Numbered from the stretch's first letter, positions 52,066 through 62,301 are shown. The stretch is DNA of 64,000 nucleotides from an uncultured Winogradskyella sp. (GCA_913055905.1 CAJXLB010000003.1:233632-297631); one strand, 5' to 3'. Notes: generated from the sequence alone by a model not told the origin. A program made the numbers and translations.

Positions 52066-52851
52066 ATGCACTGCAAAAATTGCCAAAACCAGCTCAGTGA
52101 CAAACAGCATTATTGCGATGAATGCGGTGCTAAGGTCATTGTAAATAGGCTGACAATGAAAGCAATAGCTCTTCAGGTTAATGAGGAGTTTTTTTCATTA
52201 GACAATAAATTATTAAAAACATTCTTAACCCTTTTTACCAATCCAGAGGATGTTATTTTAGGCTATATTCAAGGAATTAGAAAAAAATATATCCATGTAA
52301 TCCAATACTTCGCTTTCTCGCTAACACTGGCAGGTTTACAAGTATTTATAATGTCTGTTTTTTTCAAAGATCTCATGGAGCTTAATATGTACGAAGGGAT
52401 AGAAACCCTTCCAGGTCAAGAGAATAACCCTTTTAAGGATGTGAATTTTGAGTTCTTTAATAATTATCAGGGTTTGATTTATATTTTAGGTGTTCCTATC
52501 TCGGCGTTTTCGACCTGGTTTGTGTATTATTTTCTTAGGGACCGTAGACTAAATTTTACCGAACACCTCGTACTCAATCTTTACTACTCTGCACAGGTTA
52601 TAATTATTACCGCAATTCTGAGTATTACTTTCTTGGTATTAGGTCTTAATTACTTCATCGTTTCCTCGATAATAATTTTACCCATTTTCTGGTACCTTTA
52701 TTTTGTTCTAAGACGTGTTTTCAAGGATTCGTTCTGGGAAACAGCAGCTAAGTTTTTATTGGTTTGCATAATCTATGGGTTCTTATATATCCTGTTAATG
52801 TTTATCTTAGCTATTGTTCTTGTGTTATATATGTACCTTACTAAACCATAA
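52066..52851 (+). CDS. DUF3667 zinc-ribbon membrane protein, copy 1
   Basis: A 261-residue protein: an N-terminal zinc ribbon (MHCKNCQNQLSDKQHYCDEC, two CxxC pairs), then the DUF3667 region with LLKTFLTLFTNPEDVILGYIQG and five helices. Its ligand is unknown. It lies 5 bp after cdaA and is co-transcribed with it and its paralogue. Confidence 0.85.
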   Translation: MHCKNCQNQLSDKQHYCDECGAKVIVNRLTMKAIALQVNEEFFSLDNKLLKTFLTLFTNPEDVILGYIQGIRKKYIHVIQYFAFSLTLAGLQVFIMSVFFKDLMELNMYEGIETLPGQENNPFKDVNFEFFNNYQGLIYILGVPISAFSTWFVYYFLRDRRLNFTEHLVLNLYYSAQVIIITAILSITFLVLGLNYFIVSSIIILPIFWYLYFVLRRVFKDSFWETAAKFLLVCIIYGFLYILLMFILAIVLVLYMYLTKP

Positions 52852-52854
52852 AAG

Positions 52855-53655
52855 TTGAACTGTAAAAATTGCCATGCCCAATTACTTGAAGAAGATGACT
52901 ACTGCAATAAGTGCGGGGCAAAAGTCATTAGAAAGCGTTTGACCTTAAGAAATTTGTTTGAGCACCTTAGTGAGACCTTTTTTAATTATGACAACAAACT
53001 TCTTAGAACTATAATAGATTTATGTGTTAGGCCAGAAGAGGTCATAGCACCTTATATCAATGGTGTTAGGAAGCGCCACGTTAATCCCATTAGCTTTTTT
53101 GGGTTGTCCTTGACGCTTTCAGGGCTATCGGTATTTTTAATCCAAAAGTTTTATATAGAGTACTTTGATATCGTGGCTTGGTTTTCCAATCTAGAAATTT
53201 TTAATAATCCAGGCTCAAAACAAGCTCTAGCAAATTACTCCACTAATGATTCCTTAGAATACAGTTCGCTAATTTATTCTGCTATAGTACCGGTTTTTGC
53301 GTTGATATCCTGGATTATTTTCTGGGACAAAAAGTACAATTTTACAGAGCATATTGTTATCTATTTGTACAGTATGTCCCTGGTTTCCATTTTCTCTGTT
53401 CTAGTTGGGCAGGTTGTTCTGTTCATTAGCCCAACCTCCTACATACCTTTTGTTTTCTTAACTTATCCTGTAATACTAGTTTACCACTGCTATTTATTAA
53501 AGCGTATTTTTAATCTTAGCCCTTTGGAATTGCTGGCGAGAACCCTCTTGTTTTTAATCGTGTTCTTCATCTTATACATCATAATAGGCATTTTGTCCTT
53601 TATTCTCGGACTACTTTTGGGCCAATATAATGTAGGGGATTTTAAGCCTAAATAA
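52855..53655 (+). CDS. DUF3667 zinc-ribbon membrane protein, copy 2
   Basis: A 266-residue paralogue of the previous gene: the same zinc ribbon (NCKNCHAQLLEEDDYCNKC), the LLRTIIDLCVRPEEVIAPYING segment and five to six helices. The start is TTG, as no ATG lies between the previous stop and the first Cys pair; the spacing is 3 bp. The tandem pair probably arose by duplication. Confidence 0.82.
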   Translation: MNCKNCHAQLLEEDDYCNKCGAKVIRKRLTLRNLFEHLSETFFNYDNKLLRTIIDLCVRPEEVIAPYINGVRKRHVNPISFFGLSLTLSGLSVFLIQKFYIEYFDIVAWFSNLEIFNNPGSKQALANYSTNDSLEYSSLIYSAIVPVFALISWIIFWDKKYNFTEHIVIYLYSMSLVSIFSVLVGQVVLFISPTSYIPFVFLTYPVILVYHCYLLKRIFNLSPLELLARTLLFLIVFFILYIIIGILSFILGLLLGQYNVGDFKPK

Positions 53656-53659
53656 TTCT

Positions 53660-55426
53660 TTAAACCGCCTCAGCCTTTAGAAACTGAACTTCATAAAGAT
53701 TTTTGTAGTAACCGTCTTTCTTTTTCAGAAGCGATTTGTGCGTACCCATTTCAACGATTTGGCCACTGTCCATAACTATGATTTTATCGGCTTGTTGAAC
53801 GGTAGCTAAACGATGCGCAATTACAATGGACGTTCTACCTTTGGTTATGGTATCTGTAGCATCTTGAATCAGTTGCTCGGAGTAAGAATCTACAGATGAT
53901 GTGGCTTCATCTAGAATGAGAATACTTGGATTGGTAACATAAGCCCTTAAAAACGAAATAAGCTGACGCTGCCCTGAAGATAACATCACACCCCTTTCTT
54001 TTACGTTATAGTGATAGCCTCCTGGCAAACTAGATATAAAATCATGGATGCCAATAGCTTTGGCAGCGGTTATGACGTCTTCTTCGGTTATATATTCATT
54101 ATTCAAGGTAATGTTGTTTAAAATGGTATCCGCAAATAAGAATACATCCTGTAAAACAACAGCAATTTGGTGCCTTAATGAACTTAATGTCATGGACCTG
54201 ATATCAACACCATCAATTTTTATAGCTCCAGAATTTATATCGTAAAAACGATTAAGCAAGTTAATTATGGTTGATTTTCCGGCACCAGTAGCACCAACGA
54301 TAGCAACGGTCTGTCCCGCTTCAACATTAAAGGACACACCTTTTAAAACTTCTTCATCCTTTACGTAAGAAAACCTTACGTTTTCAAAAGCCAACTGGCC
54401 TTTAAAATGATTGGCTTCAATAGTTCCTGAATCATCTATGTTAGATTGAGTATCCAATACCTTAAAGACCCTATCTGCAGCAACCATACCCATCTGCAGG
54501 GTATTAAACTTGTTGGCTATTTGATTCAACGGTCTAAATAGCATGGGAATGAACATAGTAAAGGCAATTAAGTCTCCTAAACTAGCCGTCTGGCCAATAA
54601 CGGTGTTAATTCCGCCTATCCAAATTACGGCACCCATGGTCAACGAAGAAACGAATTCCGCTATAGGAAAGAAAATAGAGTTATACCAAACGGTCTTTAA
54701 CCAGCCCTTTTTATGTCTTTCATTAATGGCTTTGAACTTTTTGAACTCAATGGCTTCTCGCGTAAAAAGTTGTAATATTTTCATGCCAGTAACACGCTCC
54801 TGCACGAACGAATTGAGATTGGACACCTCTGTTCTAACATCCTCAAAAGCGCGTTTCATGTACTTCTGAAATATCTTGGTAGCAAAAATGATTATTGGCA
54901 GTGTTACAAATACAATAAGGCTCAGTTTCCAGTTCATATACAGCATAAAACCTGCTACTACCACCATTTTTAGAATATCACTAAAAATCATGAAGAGGCC
55001 CTGACCAAAAATATCGGCAATACGCTCCATATCGGTTACAGCTCGTGTAATCAAAATACCTACAGAGGACTTATCAAAATAGGTCATTTTAAATTTAAGC
55101 ATATGCCTAAACAACCTCACTCTGATATCCTTAACCACAGATTGGCCCAACCAACTCGCATAATATATAAAGAGCAATTGCGCTATGACCTCTAATAAAA
55201 GAAGCGCTAACATAAATACGATGTAAATAATAAAACCATCGTACTTTTTTTGAGCAATTTGAGTATCTATAGCCTGCTGAAGCACATAAGGACGTAAAGC
55301 ACCAAAAACAGACAAGCCAATAACACAAACCAAAGAGAGCACAAAAATAGACTGGTAAGGTTCTATGTACTTTAAGAGCCTTTTGAATAAAGAAACGTCA
55401 AATATTTTTTTTTGCTTATCTGCCAT
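53660..55426 (-). CDS. ABC exporter with fused permease and ATPase (MsbA/lipid-A-exporter-like)
   Basis: A 588-residue half-transporter. Six membrane helices (about 20-310) precede the nucleotide-binding domain (about 345-580). Walker A is GATGAGKSTI, the signature LSSGQRQLIS, Walker B ILILDEATSSVDS, and the H-loop IVIAHRL. It works as a homodimer, or a heterodimer if a partner exists elsewhere. A likely substrate is a lipid, peptide or drug. It lies 27 bp after truA. Confidence 0.9.
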   Translation of the reverse strand: MADKQKKIFDVSLFKRLLKYIEPYQSIFVLSLVCVIGLSVFGALRPYVLQQAIDTQIAQKKYDGFIIYIVFMLALLLLEVIAQLLFIYYASWLGQSVVKDIRVRLFRHMLKFKMTYFDKSSVGILITRAVTDMERIADIFGQGLFMIFSDILKMVVVAGFMLYMNWKLSLIVFVTLPIIIFATKIFQKYMKRAFEDVRTEVSNLNSFVQERVTGMKILQLFTREAIEFKKFKAINERHKKGWLKTVWYNSIFFPIAEFVSSLTMGAVIWIGGINTVIGQTASLGDLIAFTMFIPMLFRPLNQIANKFNTLQMGMVAADRVFKVLDTQSNIDDSGTIEANHFKGQLAFENVRFSYVKDEEVLKGVSFNVEAGQTVAIVGATGAGKSTIINLLNRFYDINSGAIKIDGVDIRSMTLSSLRHQIAVVLQDVFLFADTILNNITLNNEYITEEDVITAAKAIGIHDFISSLPGGYHYNVKERGVMLSSGQRQLISFLRAYVTNPSILILDEATSSVDSYSEQLIQDATDTITKGRTSIVIAHRLATVQQADKIIVMDSGQIVEMGTHKSLLKKKDGYYKNLYEVQFLKAEAV

Positions 55427-55453
55427 ATAAATTTTTCAGTCTAAAAGAATTGC

Positions 55454-56203
55454 TTAATCCTTTAAAAAAATATCATCGGGATATTTAACTTCTGTAAGAT
55501 ATAGACCATGCGCCGGAACTGAAAACCCTGCCTCACTCCTATCCTTCGATTTAATAATGCGGTGCAATTCTTCCACTTCCATTTTACCCAATCCAATATT
55601 TATTAAAGTACCAACAATAGCCCTAACCATATTCCTAAGAAAACGATCGGCCGTAATTGTAAAAATTATTTCGTCATCTTCCTTTCTCAATTGAGCCGCC
55701 TTTATATTACAATAATACGTCTTTACATCGGTATGTGTTTTTGAAAAGCATTGAAAATCATTATACATTAATAATATGTTGCAAGCCTTATTCATAGCCT
55801 CTAAATCCAGAGGCAAAAAAACACTGTAGGCAAATTTATAATTAAAGGCATTTTTAGAGGTAGAGATTCTGTAGTTATAAGTTCTGCTCGTAGCATCAAA
55901 CCGAGCATGGGCATCATGCTTTACCTTGATTATGTCATAAATGACAATATCTTTAGGAAGAAACGAATTTAGCTTGTAGACCAAGTCGTTTCTTGCAATG
56001 TCACCTTCAAAATCAAAATGTGCAAACATTTGTTTGGCATGCACTCCGGTATCTGTTCGACCAGCACCAACTATAGACACTGGTGACTTTAAAATAGTAC
56101 TTAGGGCTTTTTCTAATACTTCCTGCACTGAAATGGCATTAGGTTGTACCTGCCAGCCATGATAAGCACTCCCATTATATGAAAGCTCTACAAAATATCT
56201 CAA
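55454..56203 (-). CDS. truA: tRNA pseudouridine synthase A
   Basis: A 249-residue enzyme that makes pseudouridine at tRNA positions 38-40. The catalytic Asp lies in GAGRTDTGVHAKQ; the YNGSAYHGWQVQPN and FLRNMVRAIVGTL segments confirm TruA. Its promoter box is at 56234-56241. The ABC exporter gene follows. Confidence 0.95.
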   Translation of the reverse strand: MRYFVELSYNGSAYHGWQVQPNAISVQEVLEKALSTILKSPVSIVGAGRTDTGVHAKQMFAHFDFEGDIARNDLVYKLNSFLPKDIVIYDIIKVKHDAHARFDATSRTYNYRISTSKNAFNYKFAYSVFLPLDLEAMNKACNILLMYNDFQCFSKTHTDVKTYYCNIKAAQLRKEDDEIIFTITADRFLRNMVRAIVGTLINIGLGKMEVEELHRIIKSKDRSEAGFSVPAHGLYLTEVKYPDDIFLKD

Positions 56204-56233
56204 CAGTTTCCTTTAAATTTGCTTCAATAGCTA

Positions 56234-56241
56234 CAAATATA
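56234..56241 (-). promoter_or_regulatory. -7 promoter box for truA
   Basis: The minus strand reads TATATTTG, an exact TAnnTTTG match, 30 nt before the ATG. Confidence 0.5.
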
Positions 56242-56277
56242 CTTAGAATAGCTAGGTAAAATCACAATATTATCTTA

Positions 56278-56775
56278 ATGCAAAACATCCTGCTCCTTTC
56301 TGACACCCATAGTTATATTGATAGTGACATACTCAAATATGTGAGACAAGCCGATGAAGTTTGGCATGCAGGAGATATTGGCGATTTAAGCGTTACTGAC
56401 CAGATTAAAGCTCTTAAACCTTTAAAGGCTGTTTATGGCAATATTGATGATGCCAAAGCTCGATTGGAATTCCCTTTGCACCAAAGATTTTATTGCGAAG
56501 ATGTAGATGTTTGGATGACCCACATTGGTGGCTATCCACCGAAGTATAATCCAAAAGTAAGAGAGGAATTAAAGGTCAACCCTCCTGATCTTTTTATCTG
56601 TGGACATTCCCATATACTCAAAGTGATGCCTGACAAAAAGCTGAATCTGCTTCATATGAATCCTGGTGCTGCAGGCAAACATGGCTTTCATAAAGTGAGG
56701 ACGATGCTCAGATTTACAATTGATAAGAAGGAAATTAAGAACTTAGAAGTCATAGAATTCAATAAAAGGTATTAA
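56278..56775 (+). CDS. YfcE/MJ0936-type metallophosphoesterase
   Basis: A 165-residue calcineurin-like phosphoesterase. Metal ligands are visible in LLSDTHSY, WHAGDIGD, VYGNIDD and ICGHSHI. Members hydrolyse phosphodiesters or small phosphate esters; the true substrate is unknown. It is divergent to truA; a terminator follows. Confidence 0.9.
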   Translation: MQNILLLSDTHSYIDSDILKYVRQADEVWHAGDIGDLSVTDQIKALKPLKAVYGNIDDAKARLEFPLHQRFYCEDVDVWMTHIGGYPPKYNPKVREELKVNPPDLFICGHSHILKVMPDKKLNLLHMNPGAAGKHGFHKVRTMLRFTIDKKEIKNLEVIEFNKRY

Positions 56776-56777
56776 AA

Positions 56778-56806
56778 AAACCCAGACGGCAGTGTCTGGG
56801 TTTTTT
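56778..56806 (+). terminator. terminator after the phosphoesterase gene
   Basis: Stem AAACCCAGAC / GTCTGGGTTT with loop GGCAGT and a T run. The A run allows use from the minus strand for the DUF4293 gene. Confidence 0.85.
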
Positions 56807-56833
56807 CTCACTAATACTACTAAGATTTTAGGC

Positions 56834-57244
56834 TCATCGTAATCGGTCTACAGATTTTACAAGATCTTCATCCTTTTTAATCGCCTTGTTAGCCAAGACT
56901 AAACACACAATAGAAAAAATAGGAAGAAGCATCCCAATACCTTTCTCAGAAACATTGGTTTCTCCAGATAAATTTAGAGACTGATACACAAAGACTCCTA
57001 GTAAAATAAAGTTTAATATTATATTAAGGCGTCCCAACACAAATTGGAACTTTCTATTTTTATAGCTAAAAATTGCAATCAACGACAACAATACAGAACC
57101 CAAAAAAAGACCCAGATAAAGATAATTATCCAAAGCGTATATTTTGGCACCATCAGTATCAATCCACAAATAAAATAGGAAACTCAATCCTCCCATTATA
57201 ATTACGGACAAAAACAAATAAAGTGTCTGAATGCGTTGTATCAT
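56834..57244 (-). CDS. DUF4293 four-helix membrane protein
   Basis: A 136-residue protein with four membrane helices and the family opening MIQRIQTLYLFLSVI. It ends in a short charged tail. No function is known. It lies divergent to rho, an arrangement I recall from other flavobacteria. Confidence 0.85.
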   Translation of the reverse strand: MIQRIQTLYLFLSVIIMGGLSFLFYLWIDTDGAKIYALDNYLYLGLFLGSVLLSLIAIFSYKNRKFQFVLGRLNIILNFILLGVFVYQSLNLSGETNVSEKGIGMLLPIFSIVCLVLANKAIKKDEDLVKSVDRLR

Positions 57245-57460
57245 AACTTTTTTTCAAAAGCACTGCAAAATTAGGAGTTTATTTTTTAAAAAGATAGAAT
57301 TTATTTTAAAATAAAGTTGTATTATTGCAATAGAATTGTACAAAGCAAAACGCTTTATAAATTCAATCTTCCAAATTAATTTCACTTGTTTTCTTTTTAT
57401 TTCATTTAGAAAATCTTGAATTAATTACATCAAAGTTATTATACAATATATTACATACTA

Positions 57461-59071
57461 ATGTTCGAAATTTCTCAGTTAAAGGCTAAAAAGCTTCCTG
57501 AATTGCAGGATATTGCCAAACAACTAAAAGTCCCAAAGTACCGAAGTTTAAAAAAATTAGATTTAGTCTATCAAATTTTAGATTATCAAGCAGCTAACCC
57601 AGAAGCGGTTAAAGCTACTGTAGGCTCGGATACCAATAAACAGACCGATCAAAAGCCAAAGCAACAACAGCGCTCTAGAAGTCAAAAAACACAAACCGAC
57701 TCCAACGCATCAAAATCTCAAGAGAGCAAAGGACCGCAAGATAAGACCAAAAAGAGCCAGAACGACTCTCAGAAAAACCAAGGTCAGAACTCAAAGGACA
57801 ACAAGTCCAACAACCGCAATAGCGGCAGCAAACGTTCTAACCAAAGTAATGACAATAGACAGCAAAATAAATCCAAGGATAACTCTAACAAGAGTAAATC
57901 CAACAATAACGGCAACCGAGATAACCGAAACAGATACAAGGAGCCCGATTTTGAATTCGATGCTATTATTGAAAGTGAAGGTGTTTTAGATATTATGCAA
58001 GACGGTTACGGATTTTTACGATCGTCTGACTATAATTATCTCACCTCACCAGATGATATTTATGTCTCGCAATCTCAAATTCGCTTGTTCGGCTTAAAAA
58101 CAGGTGACACGGTGCTTGGACATGTACGCCCTCCTAAAGAAGGCGAAAAATATTTTCCTCTCATTAAGGTAAGCAAGATTAATGGCCAAAGCCCTCAAGT
58201 TGTCCGCGATAGAGTAGCTTTTGAGCATTTAACACCTTTGTTCCCAAGGGAAAAATTCAATATTGCCGAAAGACAGTCCACGATATCAACACGTATAATG
58301 GACTTGTTCGCTCCTATTGGTAAAGGCCAGCGTGGAATGATAGTTTCCCAACCTAAAACAGGGAAAACAATGCTATTAAAGGATGTAGCCAATGCCATTG
58401 CGGCTAACCATCCAGAGGTGTACCAAATGATACTTCTTATTGATGAACGTCCAGAAGAGGTAACGGATATGCAACGTAATGTAAATGGTGAAGTGATTGC
58501 TTCTACATTTGATAAGGAAGCACACGAGCATGTAAAAATTGCTAACATCGTTTTAGAAAAGGCCAAGCGCTTAGTCGAATGTGGCCATGACGTTGTTATT
58601 CTCCTAGACTCAATAACGCGATTAGCCAGAGCTTACAATACGGTACAACCAGCTTCAGGTAAAATTTTGTCTGGTGGTGTTGATGCCAATGCACTCCACA
58701 AGCCTAAACGATTTTTTGGGGCTGCACGTAATATAGAAAATGGTGGCTCACTTACCATTATAGCAACTGCATTGACAGAGACAGGGTCTAAAATGGATGA
58801 GGTTATTTTTGAAGAATTCAAGGGTACAGGAAACATGGAACTTCAATTAGACCGTAAAATCTCTAACAGACGTATATTCCCAGCAATAGACTTAATGTCT
58901 TCGAGTACGAGACGAGACGATCTACTTTTGGATGATAATACCGTTCAACGCATGTGGGTGATGAGAAAATATCTAGCCGATATGAATCCGGTTGAAGCTA
59001 TGGAATTCATCATAGATAAATTTAAACAAACTCGTAACAACGAGGAGTTCTTAATATCAATGAACGGCTAA
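57461..59071 (+). CDS. rho: transcription termination factor Rho with disordered insert
   Basis: A 536-residue hexameric RNA helicase. Rho_N (SAP) domain at about 1-48 ([20 protein letters not shown]); a 105-residue Asn/Ser/Gln/Lys-rich low-complexity insert (about 60-165); an RNA-binding cold-shock domain (about 170-245, [10 protein letters not shown]); then the ATPase with Walker [12 protein letters not shown] and the Q-loop region. The insert is typical of Bacteroidota Rho and may aid RNA binding or condensation. Confidence 0.96.
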   Translation: MFEISQLKAKKLPELQDIAKQLKVPKYRSLKKLDLVYQILDYQAANPEAVKATVGSDTNKQTDQKPKQQQRSRSQKTQTDSNASKSQESKGPQDKTKKSQNDSQKNQGQNSKDNKSNNRNSGSKRSNQSNDNRQQNKSKDNSNKSKSNNNGNRDNRNRYKEPDFEFDAIIESEGVLDIMQDGYGFLRSSDYNYLTSPDDIYVSQSQIRLFGLKTGDTVLGHVRPPKEGEKYFPLIKVSKINGQSPQVVRDRVAFEHLTPLFPREKFNIAERQSTISTRIMDLFAPIGKGQRGMIVSQPKTGKTMLLKDVANAIAANHPEVYQMILLIDERPEEVTDMQRNVNGEVIASTFDKEAHEHVKIANIVLEKAKRLVECGHDVVILLDSITRLARAYNTVQPASGKILSGGVDANALHKPKRFFGAARNIENGGSLTIIATALTETGSKMDEVIFEEFKGTGNMELQLDRKISNRRIFPAIDLMSSSTRRDDLLLDDNTVQRMWVMRKYLADMNPVEAMEFIIDKFKQTRNNEEFLISMNG

Positions 59072-59098
59072 CAAGACAAACCGTTAACACTAAATCAA

Positions 59099-59132
59099 GA
59101 CCTTAAGCTTTAATAGTTAAGGTCTTTTTTTT
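59099..59132 (+). terminator. terminator after rho
   Basis: Stem GACCTTAA / TTAAGGTC with loop GCTTTAATAG and a T run. Confidence 0.8.
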
Positions 59133-59140
59133 GGGGAATA

Positions 59141-59172
59141 AAAAAACCTCCCGAAAATCGAGAGGTTTTTTT
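59141..59172 (-). terminator. terminator of rpsT
   Basis: Stem AACCTC..CGA / TCG..GAGGTT (one mismatch) with an A run on the left, so a T run on the minus strand. Confidence 0.7.
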
Positions 59173-59197
59173 ATAAGTTTTAGCAAACTAGCCTACA

Positions 59198-59449
59198 TTA
59201 CAATGCTGCAACGTGCTTTGTTAATTTAGATTTTAAGTTAGATGCTTTATTCGTATGAATAATATTCTTTTTTGCTAACTTATCAATCATACTAATAACA
59301 GAAGGTAACATTTGTTGTGCTTCTTTAGCATCAGTAATTTCACGTAACTTTTTTATAGCGTTACGCGTTGTTTTGTGCTGATATCTATTAAGAACACGTC
59401 TTTTTTCGTTTCTTCTTATTCTCTTTAAAGCAGACTTATGATTTGCCAT
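59198..59449 (-). CDS. rpsT: 30S ribosomal protein S20
   Basis: An 83-residue, Lys-rich helical protein that binds 16S rRNA. The opening MANHKSALKRIRRNEKRR and the HTNKASNLKSKLTKHV tail are diagnostic. It has its own terminator; a tRNA-Glu gene lies 20 bp upstream and may be co-transcribed with it. Confidence 0.97.
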   Translation of the reverse strand: MANHKSALKRIRRNEKRRVLNRYQHKTTRNAIKKLREITDAKEAQQMLPSVISMIDKLAKKNIIHTNKASNLKSKLTKHVAAL

Positions 59450-59469
59450 TTTTAGTTTCTTAAATATTG

Positions 59470-59541
59470 TAGCCCGTAGGGGAATCGAACCCCTCTTACC
59501 AGGATGAAAACCTGGCGTCCTAGCCGATAGACGAACGGGCC
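59470..59541 (-). tRNA. tRNA-Glu (TTC)
   Basis: A 72-nt cloverleaf on the minus strand. Acceptor GGCCCGT / ACGGGCT, anticodon stem CCAGG / CCTGG with loop TTTTCAT (anticodon TTC), T arm AGGGG-TTCGATT-CCCCT and discriminator A. No CCA is encoded. It reads GAA and GAG. Confidence 0.97.
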
Positions 59542-59647
59542 ATTTAGTTTATTTCATTATTCAATGAACTACAATGTTTCCATTGCGGATGCAAAAATAC
59601 AACTATTTTTAAATGTTGCAACACCTATGAAATATTTTTTAAAATTT

Positions 59648-61126
59648 TTAATAGGCCTTCGCAAATAATACGCGCTGGTTAGAAGGTTTACCAGAATAAA
59701 CACATTTCCCCTTTTCTGAACTATTATTCTCAGGTATGCATCTAATCGTAGCTTTAGTTTCTTCTTTAATCTTTTGCTCTGTTTCTGCTGAGCCATCCCA
59801 ATGTGCACTTATAAATCCACCTTTACTCTCTAAAACAGACTTAAAGTCTTCAAAAGTATCCACTTCTGTAGTGTGCTCTTCTCTAAAGGTTAAGGCTTTT
59901 GAGAACAAAGCAGTTTGCATGTCTTTTAGCGTGTCTCTTACTTCTATAATCAAACGATCCAATAAGACCGTTCTTTTAGACAAGGTATCTCTTCGGGCAA
60001 GTTCTATGGTTTCGTCCTTGAGATCTTTTGGCCCAATGGCTAGACGTATAGGCACACCCTGTAATTCATGCTGGGCAAATTTAGCACCTGGACGCAGTGT
60101 GTCCCTATCATCAAATTTCACGGAAATATTCATCTCTCTTAAGTCTTCCATAATAGTATGCGCTAATTTTGAGATTTCTTCGAGTTGCTCTTGTCCCTTA
60201 TAAATAGGCACAATTACAACCTGATACGGCGCTAGATTAGGAGGAAGCACTAGACCTTGATCATCGCTGTGGGTCATGATTAAGGCGCCCATTAATCGCG
60301 TTGATACACCCCAAGACGTAGCCCAAACATAATCCAATTGCCCTTCTTTATTAGCAAATCTAACATCAAAGGCTTTAGCAAAATTTTGTCCTAAAAAATG
60401 AGAAGTCCCTGCTTGTAAAGCTTTTCCGTCCTGCATTAAAGCCTCAATACAGTAGGTTTCTACAGCACCTGCAAAACGTTCGCTTTCCGTCTTAACACCT
60501 TTAATAACGGGAATTGCCATAAACTCTTCAGCAAACTTTGCATAAATTGTGTTCATCAACTCCGCTTCTTGTATGGCCTCTTCTTTTGTGGCGTGAGCTG
60601 TATGTCCCTCCTGCCAAAGAAATTCAGCCGTTCTTAAGAATAAACGCGTACGCATTTCCCAGCGAACGACATTCGCCCATTGATTAACTAAAATTGGTAA
60701 ATCTCTGTAGCTTTGAATCCAGTTTTTATAGGTGTTCCAGATTATAGCCTCACTTGTTGGTCTAACAACCAACTCCTCCTCCAACCTTGCTTCTGGGTCC
60801 ACTCTTAATTTTCCCTCATTGTCAGGATCGTTCTGAAGTCTATAATGAGTAACTACGGCACACTCTTTAGCAAAGCCCTCAGCATTCTTCTCTTCGGCTT
60901 CAAACAAACTTTTTGGGACAAATAAAGGAAAATACGCATTTTGGTGACCCGTTTCCTTAAACATTCTGTCCAACTCGGCCTGCATCTTTTCCCAAATAGC
61001 ATAACCATATGGTTTTATGACCATGCAACCTCTAACCGCAGAGTTTTCTGCTAAATCGGCTTTAACCACCAATTCGTTGTACCATTTAGAATAATCTTGG
61101 GCCCTACTTGTAAGATTTTTACTCAT
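59648..61126 (-). CDS. proS: prolyl-tRNA synthetase (archaeal/eukaryotic type)
   Basis: A 492-residue class II synthetase. Motif 2-type [16 protein letters not shown] and the [17 protein letters not shown] segment bind the substrates; [19 protein letters not shown] is the motif 3 region. It lacks the editing insert of the Escherichia coli type and ends in a Cys-poor C-terminal domain with final Tyr ([21 protein letters not shown]). This is the type 3 form used by Bacteroidota. Confidence 0.96.
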   Translation of the reverse strand: MSKNLTSRAQDYSKWYNELVVKADLAENSAVRGCMVIKPYGYAIWEKMQAELDRMFKETGHQNAYFPLFVPKSLFEAEEKNAEGFAKECAVVTHYRLQNDPDNEGKLRVDPEARLEEELVVRPTSEAIIWNTYKNWIQSYRDLPILVNQWANVVRWEMRTRLFLRTAEFLWQEGHTAHATKEEAIQEAELMNTIYAKFAEEFMAIPVIKGVKTESERFAGAVETYCIEALMQDGKALQAGTSHFLGQNFAKAFDVRFANKEGQLDYVWATSWGVSTRLMGALIMTHSDDQGLVLPPNLAPYQVVIVPIYKGQEQLEEISKLAHTIMEDLREMNISVKFDDRDTLRPGAKFAQHELQGVPIRLAIGPKDLKDETIELARRDTLSKRTVLLDRLIIEVRDTLKDMQTALFSKALTFREEHTTEVDTFEDFKSVLESKGGFISAHWDGSAETEQKIKEETKATIRCIPENNSSEKGKCVYSGKPSNQRVLFAKAY

Positions 61127-61180
61127 TATCGACTGTTTGGCACAAATGTTGTGCTTATGTTAAATAAAAAAATAGTAGGG

Positions 61181-61198
61181 CAAAACTAACTATTTTTG
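61181..61198. promoter_or_regulatory. divergent -7 boxes for proS and the Trp/Gly-rich lipoprotein gene
   Basis: On the minus strand, TAGTTTTG (61181-61188) for proS; on the plus strand, TATTTTTG (61191-61198) for the lipoprotein gene. Both match TAnnTTTG exactly and are only 2 bp apart. Confidence 0.5.
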
Positions 61199-61226
61199 TT
61201 ATGTTCAACAATTAAATAAAAGAGTT

Positions 61227-62270
61227 ATGCAATTTAAGTTTAAATCAAATAGAAAATTGCCATTCTTTGTTGTAATGGGCCTAGCTCTGATGATAACCTC
61301 TTGTGGTTCTTATCAGTATGTTGGCTATGATGATGATGGCATTTATTCAAGCGGAAGTGAAAGAGGTAATGAAGAAGTAATTGTTGAACAACAGCCTGTA
61401 ACAACTACTACAGACAACAATTATTTTGAAAATTATTTCCAAGAAAACAAAGCGCAATTGGATGCTATTACAGCGTCTCAGGAAGACGTATTCACAGATG
61501 TAGATAGCTACCAATCCGAAAATCAAGCGGTTCAACAAGATACCCTTGTGGATAGAGCTCCCTATGGTGGTTGGGGCCAAACAAACGAAAACATCACAAT
61601 TAACTACATCGACAACGGTTGGAACTGGGGTTGGTGGAATGACCCATGGATGTGGGGCATTAACTCTGGCTGGGGCTGGGGAACATGGAATGCCCGCTTC
61701 GGTTGGGGTTGGGCTAGACCTTGGAACTGGGGCTGGGGCTGGAACGCTGGCTGGGGCTGGAATGCTGGCTGGGGCTGGGGTGGCTTCGGACCTGGATGGG
61801 GTTGGGGCTGGAATGCTGGCTGGGGCTGGGGCTATCCCGGATATGGCTGGGGCTGGGGTCCTGCTTATGGTAATGACCTAGCCTTTGTTAGAGGAAGACG
61901 CGGATCACTTCTTTATAATAATAACCTGAGTAGAATAGGTCGCAGTAATGCCGCTATCTCAAGAAGAGGAAACTCGGTAACTAGACGTTCTTACAATTCA
62001 AATTATACGAATAGAAGATATTCAGGTCAAACCATTAGATCAAATACAACACGTCGCAATTCTAGCCGAGTCACTAGACCTAATCGATCTATTAGAAATT
62101 CTAGTTCTACACGCTCAAGACCTAACACTAGAGTTACGAGACCATCTAGAAGATCTAGTTCTTCTGGAAGTGTGCGCCGTTCTTCTGGCGGTAGTGTGAG
62201 ATCTTCAGGAGGTTCAAGATCATCATCTAGAGGAGGTTCTTCCGGTGGTGGCAGACGTGGTAGAGGATAA
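61227..62270 (+). CDS. lipoprotein with Trp/Gly-repeat and Ser/Arg-rich tail
   Basis: A 347-residue lipoprotein (lipobox ITSC, Cys at about residue 26). After an acidic linker, residues about 130-215 are a Trp-Gly-Asn repeat (WGWGWNAGWGWNAGWGW and variants), then a basic Ser/Arg-rich tail of about 120 residues ending SSGGGRRGRG. Trp-Gly repeats may bind glycans or self-assemble; the tail could bind anionic polymers such as nucleic acids or peptidoglycan. Family unknown. The next gene, a porin, follows by 31 bp. Confidence 0.75.
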   Translation: MQFKFKSNRKLPFFVVMGLALMITSCGSYQYVGYDDDGIYSSGSERGNEEVIVEQQPVTTTTDNNYFENYFQENKAQLDAITASQEDVFTDVDSYQSENQAVQQDTLVDRAPYGGWGQTNENITINYIDNGWNWGWWNDPWMWGINSGWGWGTWNARFGWGWARPWNWGWGWNAGWGWNAGWGWGGFGPGWGWGWNAGWGWGYPGYGWGWGPAYGNDLAFVRGRRGSLLYNNNLSRIGRSNAAISRRGNSVTRRSYNSNYTNRRYSGQTIRSNTTRRNSSRVTRPNRSIRNSSSTRSRPNTRVTRPSRRSSSSGSVRRSSGGSVRSSGGSRSSSRGGSSGGGRRGRG

Positions 62271-62301
62271 TAAAGAGTAGTACATCTTATTTAAAAAACT
62301 T

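Noticed and set aside
61546-61881. 111-codon plus-strand frame rich in Gly and Ala
   Set aside because: It is the other reading frame of the Trp/Gly repeat; the repeat itself creates the open frame.
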